In this document: one piece after another, positions 1 through 9,598 of the stretch
Numbering within the stretch: the stretch's first letter is position 1
How the letters are laid out: every line of letters begins with the position of its first letter
From: Iris pallida
Lineage: Eukaryota; Streptophyta; Magnoliopsida; Asparagales; Iridaceae
Length of the DNA: 64,000 nt
Assembly: GCA_029216955.1 (NCBI GenBank)
Contig: JANAVB010002199.1
Span: 17,104,982-17,168,981 of the forward strand
Direction of reading: 5' to 3'
Notes under the pieces: model-generated
Told to the model about the DNA's origin: nothing
Databases searched by the model: none
What the model saw: the letters and a program-made list of their open reading frames with translations, nothing else
Program-made: the position numbers and the translations under genes

Positions 1-1
1 C

Positions 2-1792
2 TCTATTTTTGTTACAGACAGAGAATATGCACTAATGAGTGCTGTGGATGCGATATTTTCTACCGCACAAAGAATCTTATGTAGTTGGCATATAAATCGA
101 AATGTTCAATCACAGTGTAAGCTAAAGTTCCAAAAGGTGGATGGAAAGCTCGATAAGGTCCACTTTACTGAATTCTATAAGGATTGGGAACTTGTGTGGC
201 GAGCCACTACCATAGACAGTTACGATACGGCATGGTACTTGTTCAAGAAGAAGTGGGGGCCGAGTAATCCGGCATGTATATCTTACATCAACGATACTTG
301 GCTAGCACCACATAAAGAGCAATTTGTTTTAGCGTGGACCGACAAGTTGAAGCATTATGGCAAAACCACTACAAACCGGGCCGAGGGAGCACACTCAAGT
401 TTGAAGAAACGTCTTCGGTCATCGCTTGGTAATTTTGTGTCTGTTTGGGAAGCGATGGATATGATGATATCGTCCGCCCTCCACGAGATTAAAGCATCAT
501 TTGAGATGAGTCTCAATATTACAAAACATGATCATAAGAAAGAACACATGTTGGATGCCTTAACTCACGAAGTGTCCCACAAAGCGCTGGGATTACTAAT
601 GGAGGAGATTGAGAGGGCTAAATTTGTTTGTTTTGATCCTGATATTTGTGGTTGTGCATATTGCCATTCTCTCGGCCTACCGTGTGCACATGAAATCAAC
701 TTGTATCGACGTGAAGGAAGACCAATCCCGGTAGACGATGTCGATCAACGGTGGAGACAACTGTCAATTATGCCTCCGGTTGCTCTTGAAGATGACTTCT
801 ACTCTCTGTCGCAGGTGAAACTACTCCACGCTAGATGGTGTGCCTCACTTGGACCAGAAAGACGGTCTATCGAGAACCAAATACATGAACTTGCTAACCC
901 ATCATCTACTCGATTGCAAGAGCCATCCGTTGTTTCCGCTCATAAGGGAAGACCACAGACAAGACTGACTAGCGCACAAAAGAAGAAGATCCAGTCTACT
1001 CAGAGAAATCCATCCTCATTCGAGCATGTTGATCGAATGTTTCAGAGAGCAGAAGCTAGCTTACCTTCTACTGGGTCTCAGAGGAGTAAGTTGTCCTTTT
1101 GTCGGAGGAAACAGAAAACAGTCGATGATGTTTCCGCTGACGGAGTTGAGAAACACTTACCTTCTGCTCTTGGCGTCTACAGTGACGCATTTTCGCTTGA
1201 GATACGGCACTATATATGGGTTATTGATGATGTTCCCGCTGATGGACATTGTGGATTTCATGCTCTTGCCCGACACCTTAGGTATTGTCATAAAGAAGCA
1301 TGGAGACAAGTACGAGCCGAGCTTCATTCAGAGTTACAGTCACATCTTCCATTATACACCAAGTTACTCTGTATCGAAATGGTTAGTTCTTTGTTAACGA
1401 GCCTTGTTTGCAATGAGACCGTTTGTGAAAAAGCAAACTACTTATCCGTCCCTTCCGCTGCATACCTGTTTGCTAATAGGTATAGTATACCACTAGTACT
1501 TCTTTCACCTAACAATAACAATACCTTCTTTCTAATGTGCCATCCGCCGGACAACCACATTCGAACTACTCTTTCTGCAATTGGCCGTGTCGGAGAATAC
1601 TTTGTCATTCCCAGATTTATTGGACATGCTCCTATTCCCCCACCAGCGAGTTCTTGGTCAAAGCATGCACCAGCTGAAGCGATCGGTTGGACGATTCCTT
1701 ATTTGGGCGCAATAAATGCTTATAAGAGTTTGATGAAGATCGAGGACCCCGAAATCAGGCCCGCAGACTATTTTGATGTTGTAATTGAATGA
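2..1792 (+). CDS. MULE transposase C-terminal half fused to OTU-like cysteine protease domain (5'-partial)
   Basis: The reading frame is open from base 2, so the protein begins outside the window; the ATG at 35 is internal. The segment VTDREYALM at 11-37 is the conserved DDE-transposase region around the second catalytic Asp. It is followed by the C-x2-H of CSWHINRN and by NRAEGAH (residue E117 counted from base 35), the likely third catalytic acidic residue. A SWIM zinc finger (C205-x-C207, C217-x-H219) follows, as in MuDR/FAR1-type transposases. After a basic linker comes a second domain with PADGHCGFHALARHL (D403, C406), the catalytic Asp-Cys signature of OTU-family cysteine proteases. The catalytic His is not clear by eye. 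Role: the transposase would cut and join element ends in the nucleus; the OTU part may be a deubiquitinase, which is inference. No internal stop or frameshift is seen; stop at 1790-1792. Confidence 0.85.
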   Translation, partial: SIFVTDREYALMSAVDAIFSTAQRILCSWHINRNVQSQCKLKFQKVDGKLDKVHFTEFYKDWELVWRATTIDSYDTAWYLFKKKWGPSNPACISYINDTWLAPHKEQFVLAWTDKLKHYGKTTTNRAEGAHSSLKKRLRSSLGNFVSVWEAMDMMISSALHEIKASFEMSLNITKHDHKKEHMLDALTHEVSHKALGLLMEEIERAKFVCFDPDICGCAYCHSLGLPCAHEINLYRREGRPIPVDDVDQRWRQLSIMPPVALEDDFYSLSQVKLLHARWCASLGPERRSIENQIHELANPSSTRLQEPSVVSAHKGRPQTRLTSAQKKKIQSTQRNPSSFEHVDRMFQRAEASLPSTGSQRSKLSFCRRKQKTVDDVSADGVEKHLPSALGVYSDAFSLEIRHYIWVIDDVPADGHCGFHALARHLRYCHKEAWRQVRAELHSELQSHLPLYTKLLCIEMVSSLLTSLVCNETVCEKANYLSVPSAAYLFANRYSIPLVLLSPNNNNTFFLMCHPPDNHIRTTLSAIGRVGEYFVIPRFIGHAPIPPPASSWSKHAPAEAIGWTIPYLGAINAYKSLMKIEDPEIRPADYFDVVIE

Positions 1793-2141
1793 ATATGTAT
1801 TTTCTTTTTTCTTTTGGGTTATAGTGAGGCTTTACGACACCTGAAGCTACTATGTTGGATTGCTACTGTTTTGGAAAGCTACTATGTATTTTCTTTTTTC
1901 TAGAAGATTTTGGGTTATGTTGGAAAGCTACTATTTAGCTTGCTTTAGTGCTTGAGTGTTTTAGCTTTCCCCATTTTGTGGATCACTACTATGTTGGAAA
2001 GCTTCAGTTGTGTATCACTACTATCGTATCGGTATCGGCCGATACTTTAAACCATGGCTATTAGCTTATAATTAATGATGTTCTAATCCAACATTTTATG
2101 ATTTTGATTTTGATTTATGTTTTATTTGTGCACTTCTAATG
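1793..2141. other. MULE transposase 3' flank, no gene
   Basis: AT-rich DNA with short direct repeats of the phrase TGTTGGAAAGCTACTAT (around 1853-2000). Probably the 3' untranslated and downstream region of the transposase gene. No coding potential recognised. Confidence 0.5.
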
Positions 2142-2300
2142 ATGGCTACAGTGACTGCAGGATAGGCTACAGTCCAATGTTGACAGAAGCTCAGGGAGGA
2201 GGAAATTTGAAAAAAAAATTGATGGCTACAGTGCCTGCAGGCCAAGCCTGCAGTCCTAAGTACATTGAGGACTGCAGGCCTAGCCTGCAGTCCTAAGTTG
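2142..2300. repeat. Palindromic PstI-site repeat, copies 1 and 2
   Basis: Two copies of a repeat with the skeleton GGCTACAGTGACTGCAGG...CCTGCAGTCC. Each half forms a near-perfect inverted repeat around CTGCAG sites: ACTGCAGGC/GCCTGCAGT with a 3-nt loop, and GGACTGCAG/CTGCAGTCC. Copy 1 (2142-2190) is partial; copy 2 (2221-2300) has both hairpins. Related copies lie at 3003-3082, 3599-3905 and 7264-7425, all inside this MULE. Confidence 0.8.
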
Positions 2301-3002
2301 ACAGAGAGCTGACATTGATCTTTCTAAAAGCTGAAAAGTATCTACCTTACTGAAATGTAATCAAATGGTATATAACTTACTGAAAAGTATCTAACTTAAT
2401 GAAATGTAATCAAATGTAATCAAATGGTATCAAAATTGAAATATGGGACACAAAAAAATAGTTCAGAAGTGTGGGACACAAAAAAATTAGTTGTCTGTAT
2501 CAAAAAATTACCATTTCCTAGCCTTCTCTTGTTATCACATTAAATAAACTTCTCAAATGTCAACAATTCTACTAATATCTTATTCTACTGCAAAAGAAGG
2601 AACTCCATTAAGAACCAGCTTAACCACATCTTTTTCAGAATGAATAATTTTTCTCTAGTACTAAACCACTTTGATATCTTATTCCTCATTTCAGTAGAAA
2701 CCCATCTTAATTAGATTTGTACTAGCAAACTGCTCAACAACCGACCGAGTAGGACAAGTGAACTGATAATGTCCATTAGGTAGTGCTTTTACATTCCAAT
2801 CTCACTTGGTGAGGCTATTAGCTAATGATGCACTAAGAGAAGTCTTTAACTCAACCTCAGAGATCTGACCTGAAAAAACTCCAAAACCTTAACATAACAA
2901 AACACTCCTAACCGACACTACAGAAGTAGGAACCACTGGCTATAGATATCTCCTTCTGGCCTCTTGACAGAAGCTAAATGGGTCTCATTCTACCAAAAAC
3001 AA
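2301..3002. other. MULE interior without recognised gene
   Basis: AT-rich DNA with repeats of the phrase CTTACTGAAA/TGTAATCAAATG (2340-2430). A short stretch on the minus strand around 2745-2800 can be read as protein-like, but no family was recognised. Confidence 0.4.
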
Positions 3003-3082
3003 GAAGGCTACAGTGACTGCAGGCTTGGCCTGCAGTCCTATGTGCATTGAGGACTGCAGGATAGGCTGCAGTCCTAGTTGTC
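3003..3082. repeat. Palindromic PstI-site repeat, copy 3
   Basis: Same two-hairpin unit as 2221-2300. It is preceded by the phrase TTGACAGAAGCTAAATGGG (2965-2985), which also separates the tandem copies at 3599-3905. The full repeat unit is therefore about 115-120 bp, hairpins plus spacer. Confidence 0.8.
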
Positions 3083-3424
3083 GATGCAGGCTTAGATCAA
3101 AAACTTAAAATATTTTACAGCAAGAATTGAACAGGAGGAAGTGGCTATACTCAACTACTCTAGTGTTGTTTAACCTGCAATGCAGGCTTAAATGTTTAAA
3201 TTCTTGTAGAAACTCCATAAGGCCAGGAAGATCATTATCAAGGTGGTTATAGATGAGTTATTTAATTTGCAAACCAGTGGAAAACACTGAAGCACTTATT
3301 GCAAACCAGTTATTTAATTTGCAAACCAACAACATTATCCTAATGTTTCCCTTCGATAGTTCCTAGAAGATTGATTATTTAATTTGCAAACCAGTTATTG
3401 CTTCAGGATATTAGTCAGGAATAA

Positions 3425-3560
3425 GTCAATGTGGTTATAGATGAGGCAGACATCAACAGAGCACCTCGACCAGATGGTTTTACTGCAAAGTTCTTTAAAC
3501 TCAGTTGAAAGATGACATCATGGAGGCTATTACCAATTTCTTCCAATGGTTTTTTATCCT
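3425..3560 (+). pseudogene. LINE-type reverse transcriptase fragment
   Basis: From 3440 the plus strand reads DEADINRAPRPDGFTAKFF, which fits the conserved RT block of non-LTR retrotransposons (consensus KAPGPDGFTAKFF). A stop follows at 3503-3505. After a one-base shift the frame continues KDDIMEAITNFF, again as expected for this block. The fragment is about 45 codons with one frameshift and no neighbouring domains, so it is a dead relic inside the MULE. Confidence 0.65.
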
Positions 3561-3598
3561 CTCTTTCTATAAACCCATCAGAGAAATTTGAACCTAGG

Positions 3599-3905
3599 AG
3601 GCTACAGTGACTGCAGGCTTGTCCTGCAGTCCTAGTTTCGTTGAGGACTGCAGGCCTAGGCTGCAGTCCAATGTTGACAGAAGCTAAATGGGGACTCATT
3701 CTACGAAAAAAAGGAGGCTACAGTGACTGCAGGCTTGGCCTGCAGTCCTAGTTTCGTTGAGGACTGCAGCCTAGGCTGCAGTCCAATGTTGACAGAAGCT
3801 AAATGGGTCTCATTCTACCAAAAAAAAGAAGGCTACAGCGACTGCAGGCTTGGCCTGCAGTCCTATGTGCATTGAGGACTGCAGGCTAGGCTGCAGCCCT
3901 AGTTG
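3599..3905. repeat. Palindromic PstI-site repeat, three tandem copies (4-6)
   Basis: Three consecutive units (about 3599-3690, 3715-3800, 3829-3905) are joined by the spacer phrase GACAGAAGCTAAATGGG. In the middle copy the second hairpin is a perfect palindrome: 11-bp arms GGACTGCAGCC and GGCTGCAGTCC with TA between (3760-3783). RNA or single-stranded DNA from this tract would fold into serial hairpins. Confidence 0.85.
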
Positions 3906-4992
3906 TCGATGTAGGCATCACCTTCAGTTGGAAAAAAAACACTTCTAAGCAAATCACAGGTCAACCAAACCAAACAGTGCTGAGAGAACAACAATTCCAC
4001 ATGTTTTTTCTTCTTCTTTCCATATGCACCACAATTCATTAGTAGTTTAACTTCTAAATAAATGCTAATGCAGTAGCAACAAATGCAGTAGTCATGTTTT
4101 GAAAATAAGAGAAAGCCAGCACAAAGTTCAGGCGCTAAGGAAAATTTACAGCATAAAATGTACATAATCCTGATGGACAAGGGTATGCCAGTATTGCAGT
4201 AAAGGTGTGAGAATTATCAAAGTACCTAATCAGTACAAGAAACAGAGTGCCAAGTGGATACTTGAATGATAAGCCAATACTAATACCACCCATCTTCTGT
4301 GACTTGGTTACATAGATTAAAACCTAAACCAGGTATAAACTGCAAACTCTCCTACATAAAACCTAAACCAGGTATTTCCCTGCACACTCTCCTACAGATG
4401 ACACACTCTCCTACATAAAACCTCTCACAAACTGAAAAACTACAAACTCACACGCACAGGTAACTCTACACCCATACCTAAACCAGAGACACTTGACACA
4501 CACACAAGACTATAGCACACATACACAAATGCATAGGCACACACACACAAGACTATGGCACACATACACTTGATACACATACACCATACCTAAATCCCCC
4601 TTTGATGCACCAAATCTCAATTTAACAGGAAATGACATTGCAACCATATTGACCACACATCACACCATGGCCCATATCATTCACCACACAGCCCCACATC
4701 ATTCAGCACACAACCCCAAACATTCCAAAACAAGACAAGCCATAATTCCAGTCCACAACATTCCATATTGAATAATTACAATTGAAAATAGAGCTATAAA
4801 AGTCCAAAACAAGACAAATCATTCCAAACATTCCAAAACAATATTCCAATACATGACAGGTCATTCAAAACATTCCAAAACAAGACGAGCCATAATTCCA
4901 GTCATTCCAAACATTCAAAAACAACATTCCAATACAACATGGGAAAATAAGACAAGTCATTGGTCATTTCTTCTTTTTGTGCGTCGCTCCAT
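3906..4992. other. MULE interior without recognised gene; ACAC-rich and CATTCCAAAA-rich tracts
   Basis: No gene is seen. 4440-4600 is rich in ACAC dinucleotides. 4680-4940 holds degenerate direct repeats built on the phrase CATTCCAAAACAAGAC. This is the 3' flank of the minus-strand PMD gene, whose stop codon is at 4993. Confidence 0.5.
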
Positions 4993-7520
4993 TCATTGGT
5001 CATTTCTTCTTTTCGTGCGTCGCTCCATCGTTGCGGATAAGGGATATTCAGCCAAGGTGTCTAAGTCTTGCATTTGTGCGGCGACTTCGACATAGTTTGT
5101 ACCCTTGCAAATGACGAGATTTCTTGACAAGTCACGCAATTTCCTACCCTGCACAATGGTAAACATATATTACTTAAGATAGTCACACAACATATGCTAA
5201 TGAATAGATCACTTGCCATTTTCTGCACAGCGGCGTACAACGCTTCCTTGGTCGGGATAGAAGTTTTTAGGGATGGCCCGGGCTTGTCTGGATTGGTTAG
5301 AATAGTCATGCCGACGTACGCATGATGCTGCATGTAGTCATCGCTACAATCGTACATCTCGCCCACCGGCCGACGATCGAAATTGCGTAATAAATGACTT
5401 TGCCACTCCACAAAAGAAGCCGGTAGTGCATTGAACTTTGGTTTATAATAGGTTTGGGCCTTATCCCCCTTTGAAGCCGTCACCACCCTGAGAGTGTCCC
5501 GCGGGACCGTCTGTATGTAACCAAACTGGCGAAGCACTCGGTTCGGTATGTATGGTTCCTCAATGTCATGACAGGTAAGTATCCCGTGGAACAGAGCAAC
5601 TTGTTGCATGGGTCGACTCTGTCTCACATCACGGTACGGATCCCATACTATCTGTAGATGAAAATTACAACATTAATGCAGTGACGGACGGTAAGTAAGA
5701 TAAGTAAATATTTTACCTCTTCTTTATCAATACAAGACAGCGCATTCAGCAAGGCATGTAATGCGTCTGGTTTTTTGGCGTCGGATGAGTTGGATATGTT
5801 TTGCTTCCATCTGCACATCCTGGGCAGACGCTCATCGTAGTTTCCGACGACTGATGCACGTTTGAGCGTCGGAAAGTGCTCATAAATCCATGCCTTGATG
5901 AAAAACATTAAAAAAGTTAACAACGCTAGAAAAGTTAACAATGCTAGAAAAGTTAACAACATTAATGCAGTGACGGACGGTAAGTAAGATAAGTATAAAC
6001 TAATAAAGAACTTACATGAAGTAAGGTCTGGCATCCGGCAATAGTCTTCGAATTGACACGAGATGTCGCCCCAAGCTCGCGGTATAGGAATACAAGAAGC
6101 CCGCTTCCCCAAGAAACCTCTCCCAGGTTATTCAGATTTCTGAAGTCCAAAAGATACTTCGAATTTATCGAAGTTCCAGACTTATCTGTGATGCCGACAC
6201 ATCCAAGAATAAACATCAAGTAAGCACGGGCGAGCCTATTTGCATCATCAGCAACCCCGGCCACGCTAGCCAATGACTCCAAAAATTTTAGAGAGAGAGA
6301 TTGCCCCTTCTTGAAACCTTCCAGAGATGTAAATACCGACGGCTCTAGTCCGAGGGACTCGCCAACAAGTGAGACCATCTCATCGTACCAATTGAAGACC
6401 ATCTGCTCTTCGTTGTCGCTCTCCCACGGACGACCATCCACAGGAACACCCAATATTTGATAAACGTCGTCAAGCGTAATCGTCATATCCCCCCACCGAA
6501 GATGGAAACTATTCGTCTCCGGGTGCCAACGCTCGACAAATGCAGAGACTAGAGCGTTGTCGACCGTCTGATAGCTATATTTTGCCAAATAATGCAAGCC
6601 GCTAGGGGCAATAAGGGCCTTGACGTCGTTTGTGAGGTTGTCGTATGCCCAAGAGCGACATTTCGTGCCGTGATTGATAGGTCTTAGGATACGCATATGG
6701 GCCTATTCCAACATTTAAAGAACAAAGTGTCAACATAATTTGCAACTTGATAATGAATACAATACTAGCACTATAGGGCAGGGCGTTGTACTTACAGGTT
6801 CGTTCCAGATTTTGTATGCAATATGGTTCTCTATTGACGTTAAGATTGTGCATCCAATTGGACGTGGATCGCCCTCACTCTCGGGAGATGAGGGTTGAGA
6901 TGAGGGTGGTGATGATGGTCCAGCTCCTTCATCCCCTTGATCATCCACCGGTGGTACGTACTCCTCATCGGAGCTAGATGAAGAACTAACTAAAACCTTT
7001 TTCTTCGAGGCCACCCTCTTCACTCTGCCTCGACTCGTAGCCGGTTCAGTGTCTATAACTAGAGGTTTCTCGGCATAACGCACTAATTGGCGTATTTTTC
7101 GTTCCGACGCTGTCGGACGCTTTCTCTTGGCACCTTCCTGCACTAATTGTCGTATTTTTCGTTCCGATGCTGTCGGACGCTTTCTTTGGGCACCTTCCTC
7201 CCCGCGGCTACGATGGCAAGAATAAGTAATACAAAATTATACCAAAAATAATACAAAAACAATAAACAGTCCTAAGTCGACTTAGGACTGCAGGCCTACC
7301 CTACAGTCTCAAATTGACAGAACCTTCTTCCTATTTTTTTCTCAAATATATGGTTGTGACTGCAGGCCAAGCCTGCAGTCCTAAGTACATTAATGACTGC
7401 AGGATAGACTGTAGGCACTACGGTTCTAATTAACAAGATGCACAAAATTTCAAAATTTATAGAGAGCGAAAAAAAGGAAACGTAGCCATACCTAGCTTGA
7501 GAATGTTTTTGGCGACCCAT
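4993..7520 (-). CDS. Plant mobile domain (PMD, aminotransferase-like) protein, six exons, apparently intact
   Basis: Exons on the minus strand: 7520-7492, 7207-6796, 6702-6016, 5893-5717, 5651-5217, 5148-4993, totalling 1896 nt or 631 aa with no internal stop. All introns are GT-AG except intron 5, where the donor is GC (GCAAGT); the nearby GT would give an immediate stop. Every junction keeps frame, which strongly supports the model. Residues 1-147 are basic and then Ser/Glu-rich, with a short poly-Ser tract, likely disordered. From exon 3 the protein matches the PMD found in MAIN/MAIL1-type proteins and in many MULE and Gypsy passengers, e.g. LRWGDMTITLDDVYQILGVP. Host PMD proteins act in the nucleus in transposon silencing; a role for this element-borne copy is inference. 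The ATG at 7520 is chosen because the exon 1 donor (CTAG/GTATGG) joins exon 2 in frame. Confidence 0.85.
7080..7199 (-). repeat. 60-bp in-frame tandem duplication in PMD exon 2
   Basis: Two 60-bp units (7080-7139 and 7140-7199) differ at only four or so positions. Read on the minus strand they encode two copies of a basic 20-residue block containing KRPTASERKIRQLV. Because 60 is a multiple of three, the frame is kept. Confidence 0.9.
7264..7425. repeat. Palindromic PstI-site repeat, copies 7 and 8, inside PMD intron 1
   Basis: A partial copy (7264-7322) and a fuller copy (7352-7425) of the CTGCAG hairpin repeat seen at 2142-3905. They lie within intron 1 of the PMD gene and would be transcribed with its pre-mRNA. 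Confidence 0.75.
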
Positions 7521-7604
7521 GAAGAATGACGAAAAGATTTTCGAGTATCTCCGAGGAGGCTACCGGCTCGATGGATAGTAGAGAGCGGAGAGAGGGAGGT
7601 GAGT

Positions 7605-8010
7605 TTGAGGTGGAGGGGGGCTGTCAGAGGGGGGAGGGGATTTCGTGGAGGAGGGGGGAAAGGGGAGGCTGTCGGAAAGGGGGAGGGGACTTCGTGGAGG
7701 AGTGGGGGAAGGAGGGCTATCGGAGGGGGGATGGAATTTCGTGGAGGAGGGAAGGGAGGGCTGTCGGAAAGGGGGAGGGGACTTCGTGGAGGAGGGGGGG
7801 AGGGAGGCTGTCGGAGAGGGGAGGGAATTTCGTGGAGGAGGGAAGGGAGGGCTGTCGGAAAGGGGGAGGGGACTTCGTGGAGGAGGGGGGAAGGGAGGCT
7901 GTCGGAGGTGGGAGGGAATTTCGTGGAGGAGGGGGGAAGAGGGGGCTGTCGGAGTAGGGAGAGGGAATTTCGTGGAGTGGGGAGAGGGAATTTCGTGGAG
8001 GAGAGTGGAG
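7605..8010. repeat. G/GA-rich minisatellite, about eight units of 45-50 bp
   Basis: Units begin GGCTGTCGGA or a close variant (near 7619, 7669, 7714, 7760, 7807, 7850, 7897 and 7945) and contain a G-run plus TTCGTGGAGGAGG. The tract lies just upstream of the PMD start codon, so it is CT-rich on the coding strand. Frames open across it are repeat artefacts. Confidence 0.85.
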
Positions 8011-8039
8011 GAGGGGGGAATGAACAGGAGGGGGGGTGG

Positions 8040-8184
8040 GTTTTGTGTTTGTGTTTTTTTTTTGGGTAGCCCTTAGTAGAATGAATTATTTTAGGTTGCC
8101 CTTAGTAAAAATATAAGTGTATGATGGTTGCCCTTAGTAGGTTGGTGGCCCTTAGTAATTTAGGGGTGGCCTTTAACATTTGCC
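8040..8184 (-). repeat. MULE right terminal region with internal TACTAAGGG sub-repeats
   Basis: On the reverse strand the motif TTACTAAGGGC[CA]ACC or a close form occurs four times within about 110 bp. The outermost bases are GGCAAATG. The same period and motif recur in the opposite orientation at 35257-35390. This is interpreted as a long Mutator-type terminal inverted repeat. Confidence 0.65.
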
Positions 8185-9459
8185 TTTATCATGAGGAGTC
8201 AAAAGAACGAAGATGAATAATGCAACATAGTAAAACTAATAATTACATTTAGAGCTTAGATGATAGATATTCAGCTGTTCGATTTCAGTTCAGATCATCT
8301 GGTATTGAATGTCCCTCGAAAAATTATATTGGACCTAAAATCAATCATGATCACGTACGATGGCTAGCCCTAATCTATTATTGTCATTTAAACTTCAGTA
8401 AATAATCACAATAAATTGATCATGATCCCACACGATGGCTAACTCTAGCCTGTTATCGTCCTCTATAGTTTAGTAGGTAATCAATATTTAAATGATGAAA
8501 ATATCCTCCCTCAATAAACCAATTGCTCTAACTAAATAATAATAATAATTTGGTCAAAAATTATTAGCTAACGATTCGAAATTCGAATTAGGAATGTATT
8601 CATGGTATTAAAGTATACTTAATATGTAGTTAATATATATCTGTTTTGTATCAAAATATAAAAAACTTAAATTAGGGTTTGAGTTTCCACTTTCCACTGA
8701 TTAAATTGTCTTCCATTTCTCATTTGTCTAGCTAAAATATTTATTTTCTTTTCCTTTTTTTCCGCATGCTACATAGAGTGCTACGTACACATTTATGTAT
8801 ATAAAATATATACATGATGTAGATATGTTGTTCCAGATATTTCTGTGTCAATTATTTTCCTGTATATAGTTGTTGGTTGTTGTTTTTATTTTTTTATAAT
8901 TGTTAGAGTTGTTGATTATTTATAAGAGAGATAATTGAAACAGAATATGTGGAACAATATAAAAGTAGCTGATCTCATATACACAGTCAGGAATTTGGTG
9001 GCATTCCTTGTCACAGTAAGTTGGCAGTGGATTGGACCATTGGGGCAATCTTCCTCTCATGTGGCCACTACTTCCTTCTTGGGTGGCCAAAGTGAGCTGT
9101 CTGTCACACACATGACTCTCTCTCTCTCTCTCTCTCTCTCCAGCCTCACCAACCTTTCTATCATCATTCATTCATTCACCAAAGTCCAAAGTTTATTATT
9201 CATGCTTTGCTGTCATGTTTGGACTTTGGACAAACAAATAAAATACCAAACTCTCCTTGATCAAATCATTAGACATTCTAATACCCAAATTATTTATGCT
9301 AAACTATATTATCAAGAAGCCAGAGTTGAAGTGCTTTGGATTTAAATACTATGTTGTAAGTTGGGCTCTCCTTTTCCTTCTCATGATTAGAAGAAGATGG
9401 CAACAAGATGCATACTATAGGAATCAAAGGTAAAAGATATAATATCTGATTTAAGAATA
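8185..9459. other. AT-rich intergenic DNA, no gene recognised
   Basis: No coding exon, RNA gene or clear transposon terminus is seen. A CT microsatellite occupies 9117-9141. Confidence 0.5.
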
Positions 9460-9598
9460 AATTGTTAATTTAGTTTTGGGTCCCAAAAATTTAAAATTTA
9501 ACGTTTGGGTCCTGATAGTATCTTGATCATGAGATGGCGATTAACCGTATTGACTATCTAAAATATGTTAATAAATATTTTAGAGCTAATTAAACTTA

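Larger units (their letters stand above)
1..8184 (+). mobile_element. Mutator-like element (MULE), right-hand part, with transposase-OTU gene and captured PMD gene
   Basis: The left end lies outside the window. The right end is placed at about 8184, where the reverse strand begins GGCAAATGTTAAAGG and carries a terminal region with four copies of a TTACTAAGGGC-like motif (8050-8160). The same arrangement recurs at 35257, which supports this being a family terminus. The element encodes a MULE transposase (plus strand) convergent to a PMD gene (minus strand). The 3.2 kb between them holds palindromic repeats and a LINE relic. No TSD can be confirmed because the left end is missing; the 9 bp after the right end are TTTATCATG. 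Carriage of extra genes is well known for plant MULEs; calling both genes part of one element is inference from the terminus and from repeats shared on both sides of the PMD gene. Confidence 0.75.

Noticed and set aside
7526..8076. Three overlapping Gly/Arg-rich open frames
   Set aside because: They are frames through a G-rich minisatellite, open in several phases at once, with no codon signal.
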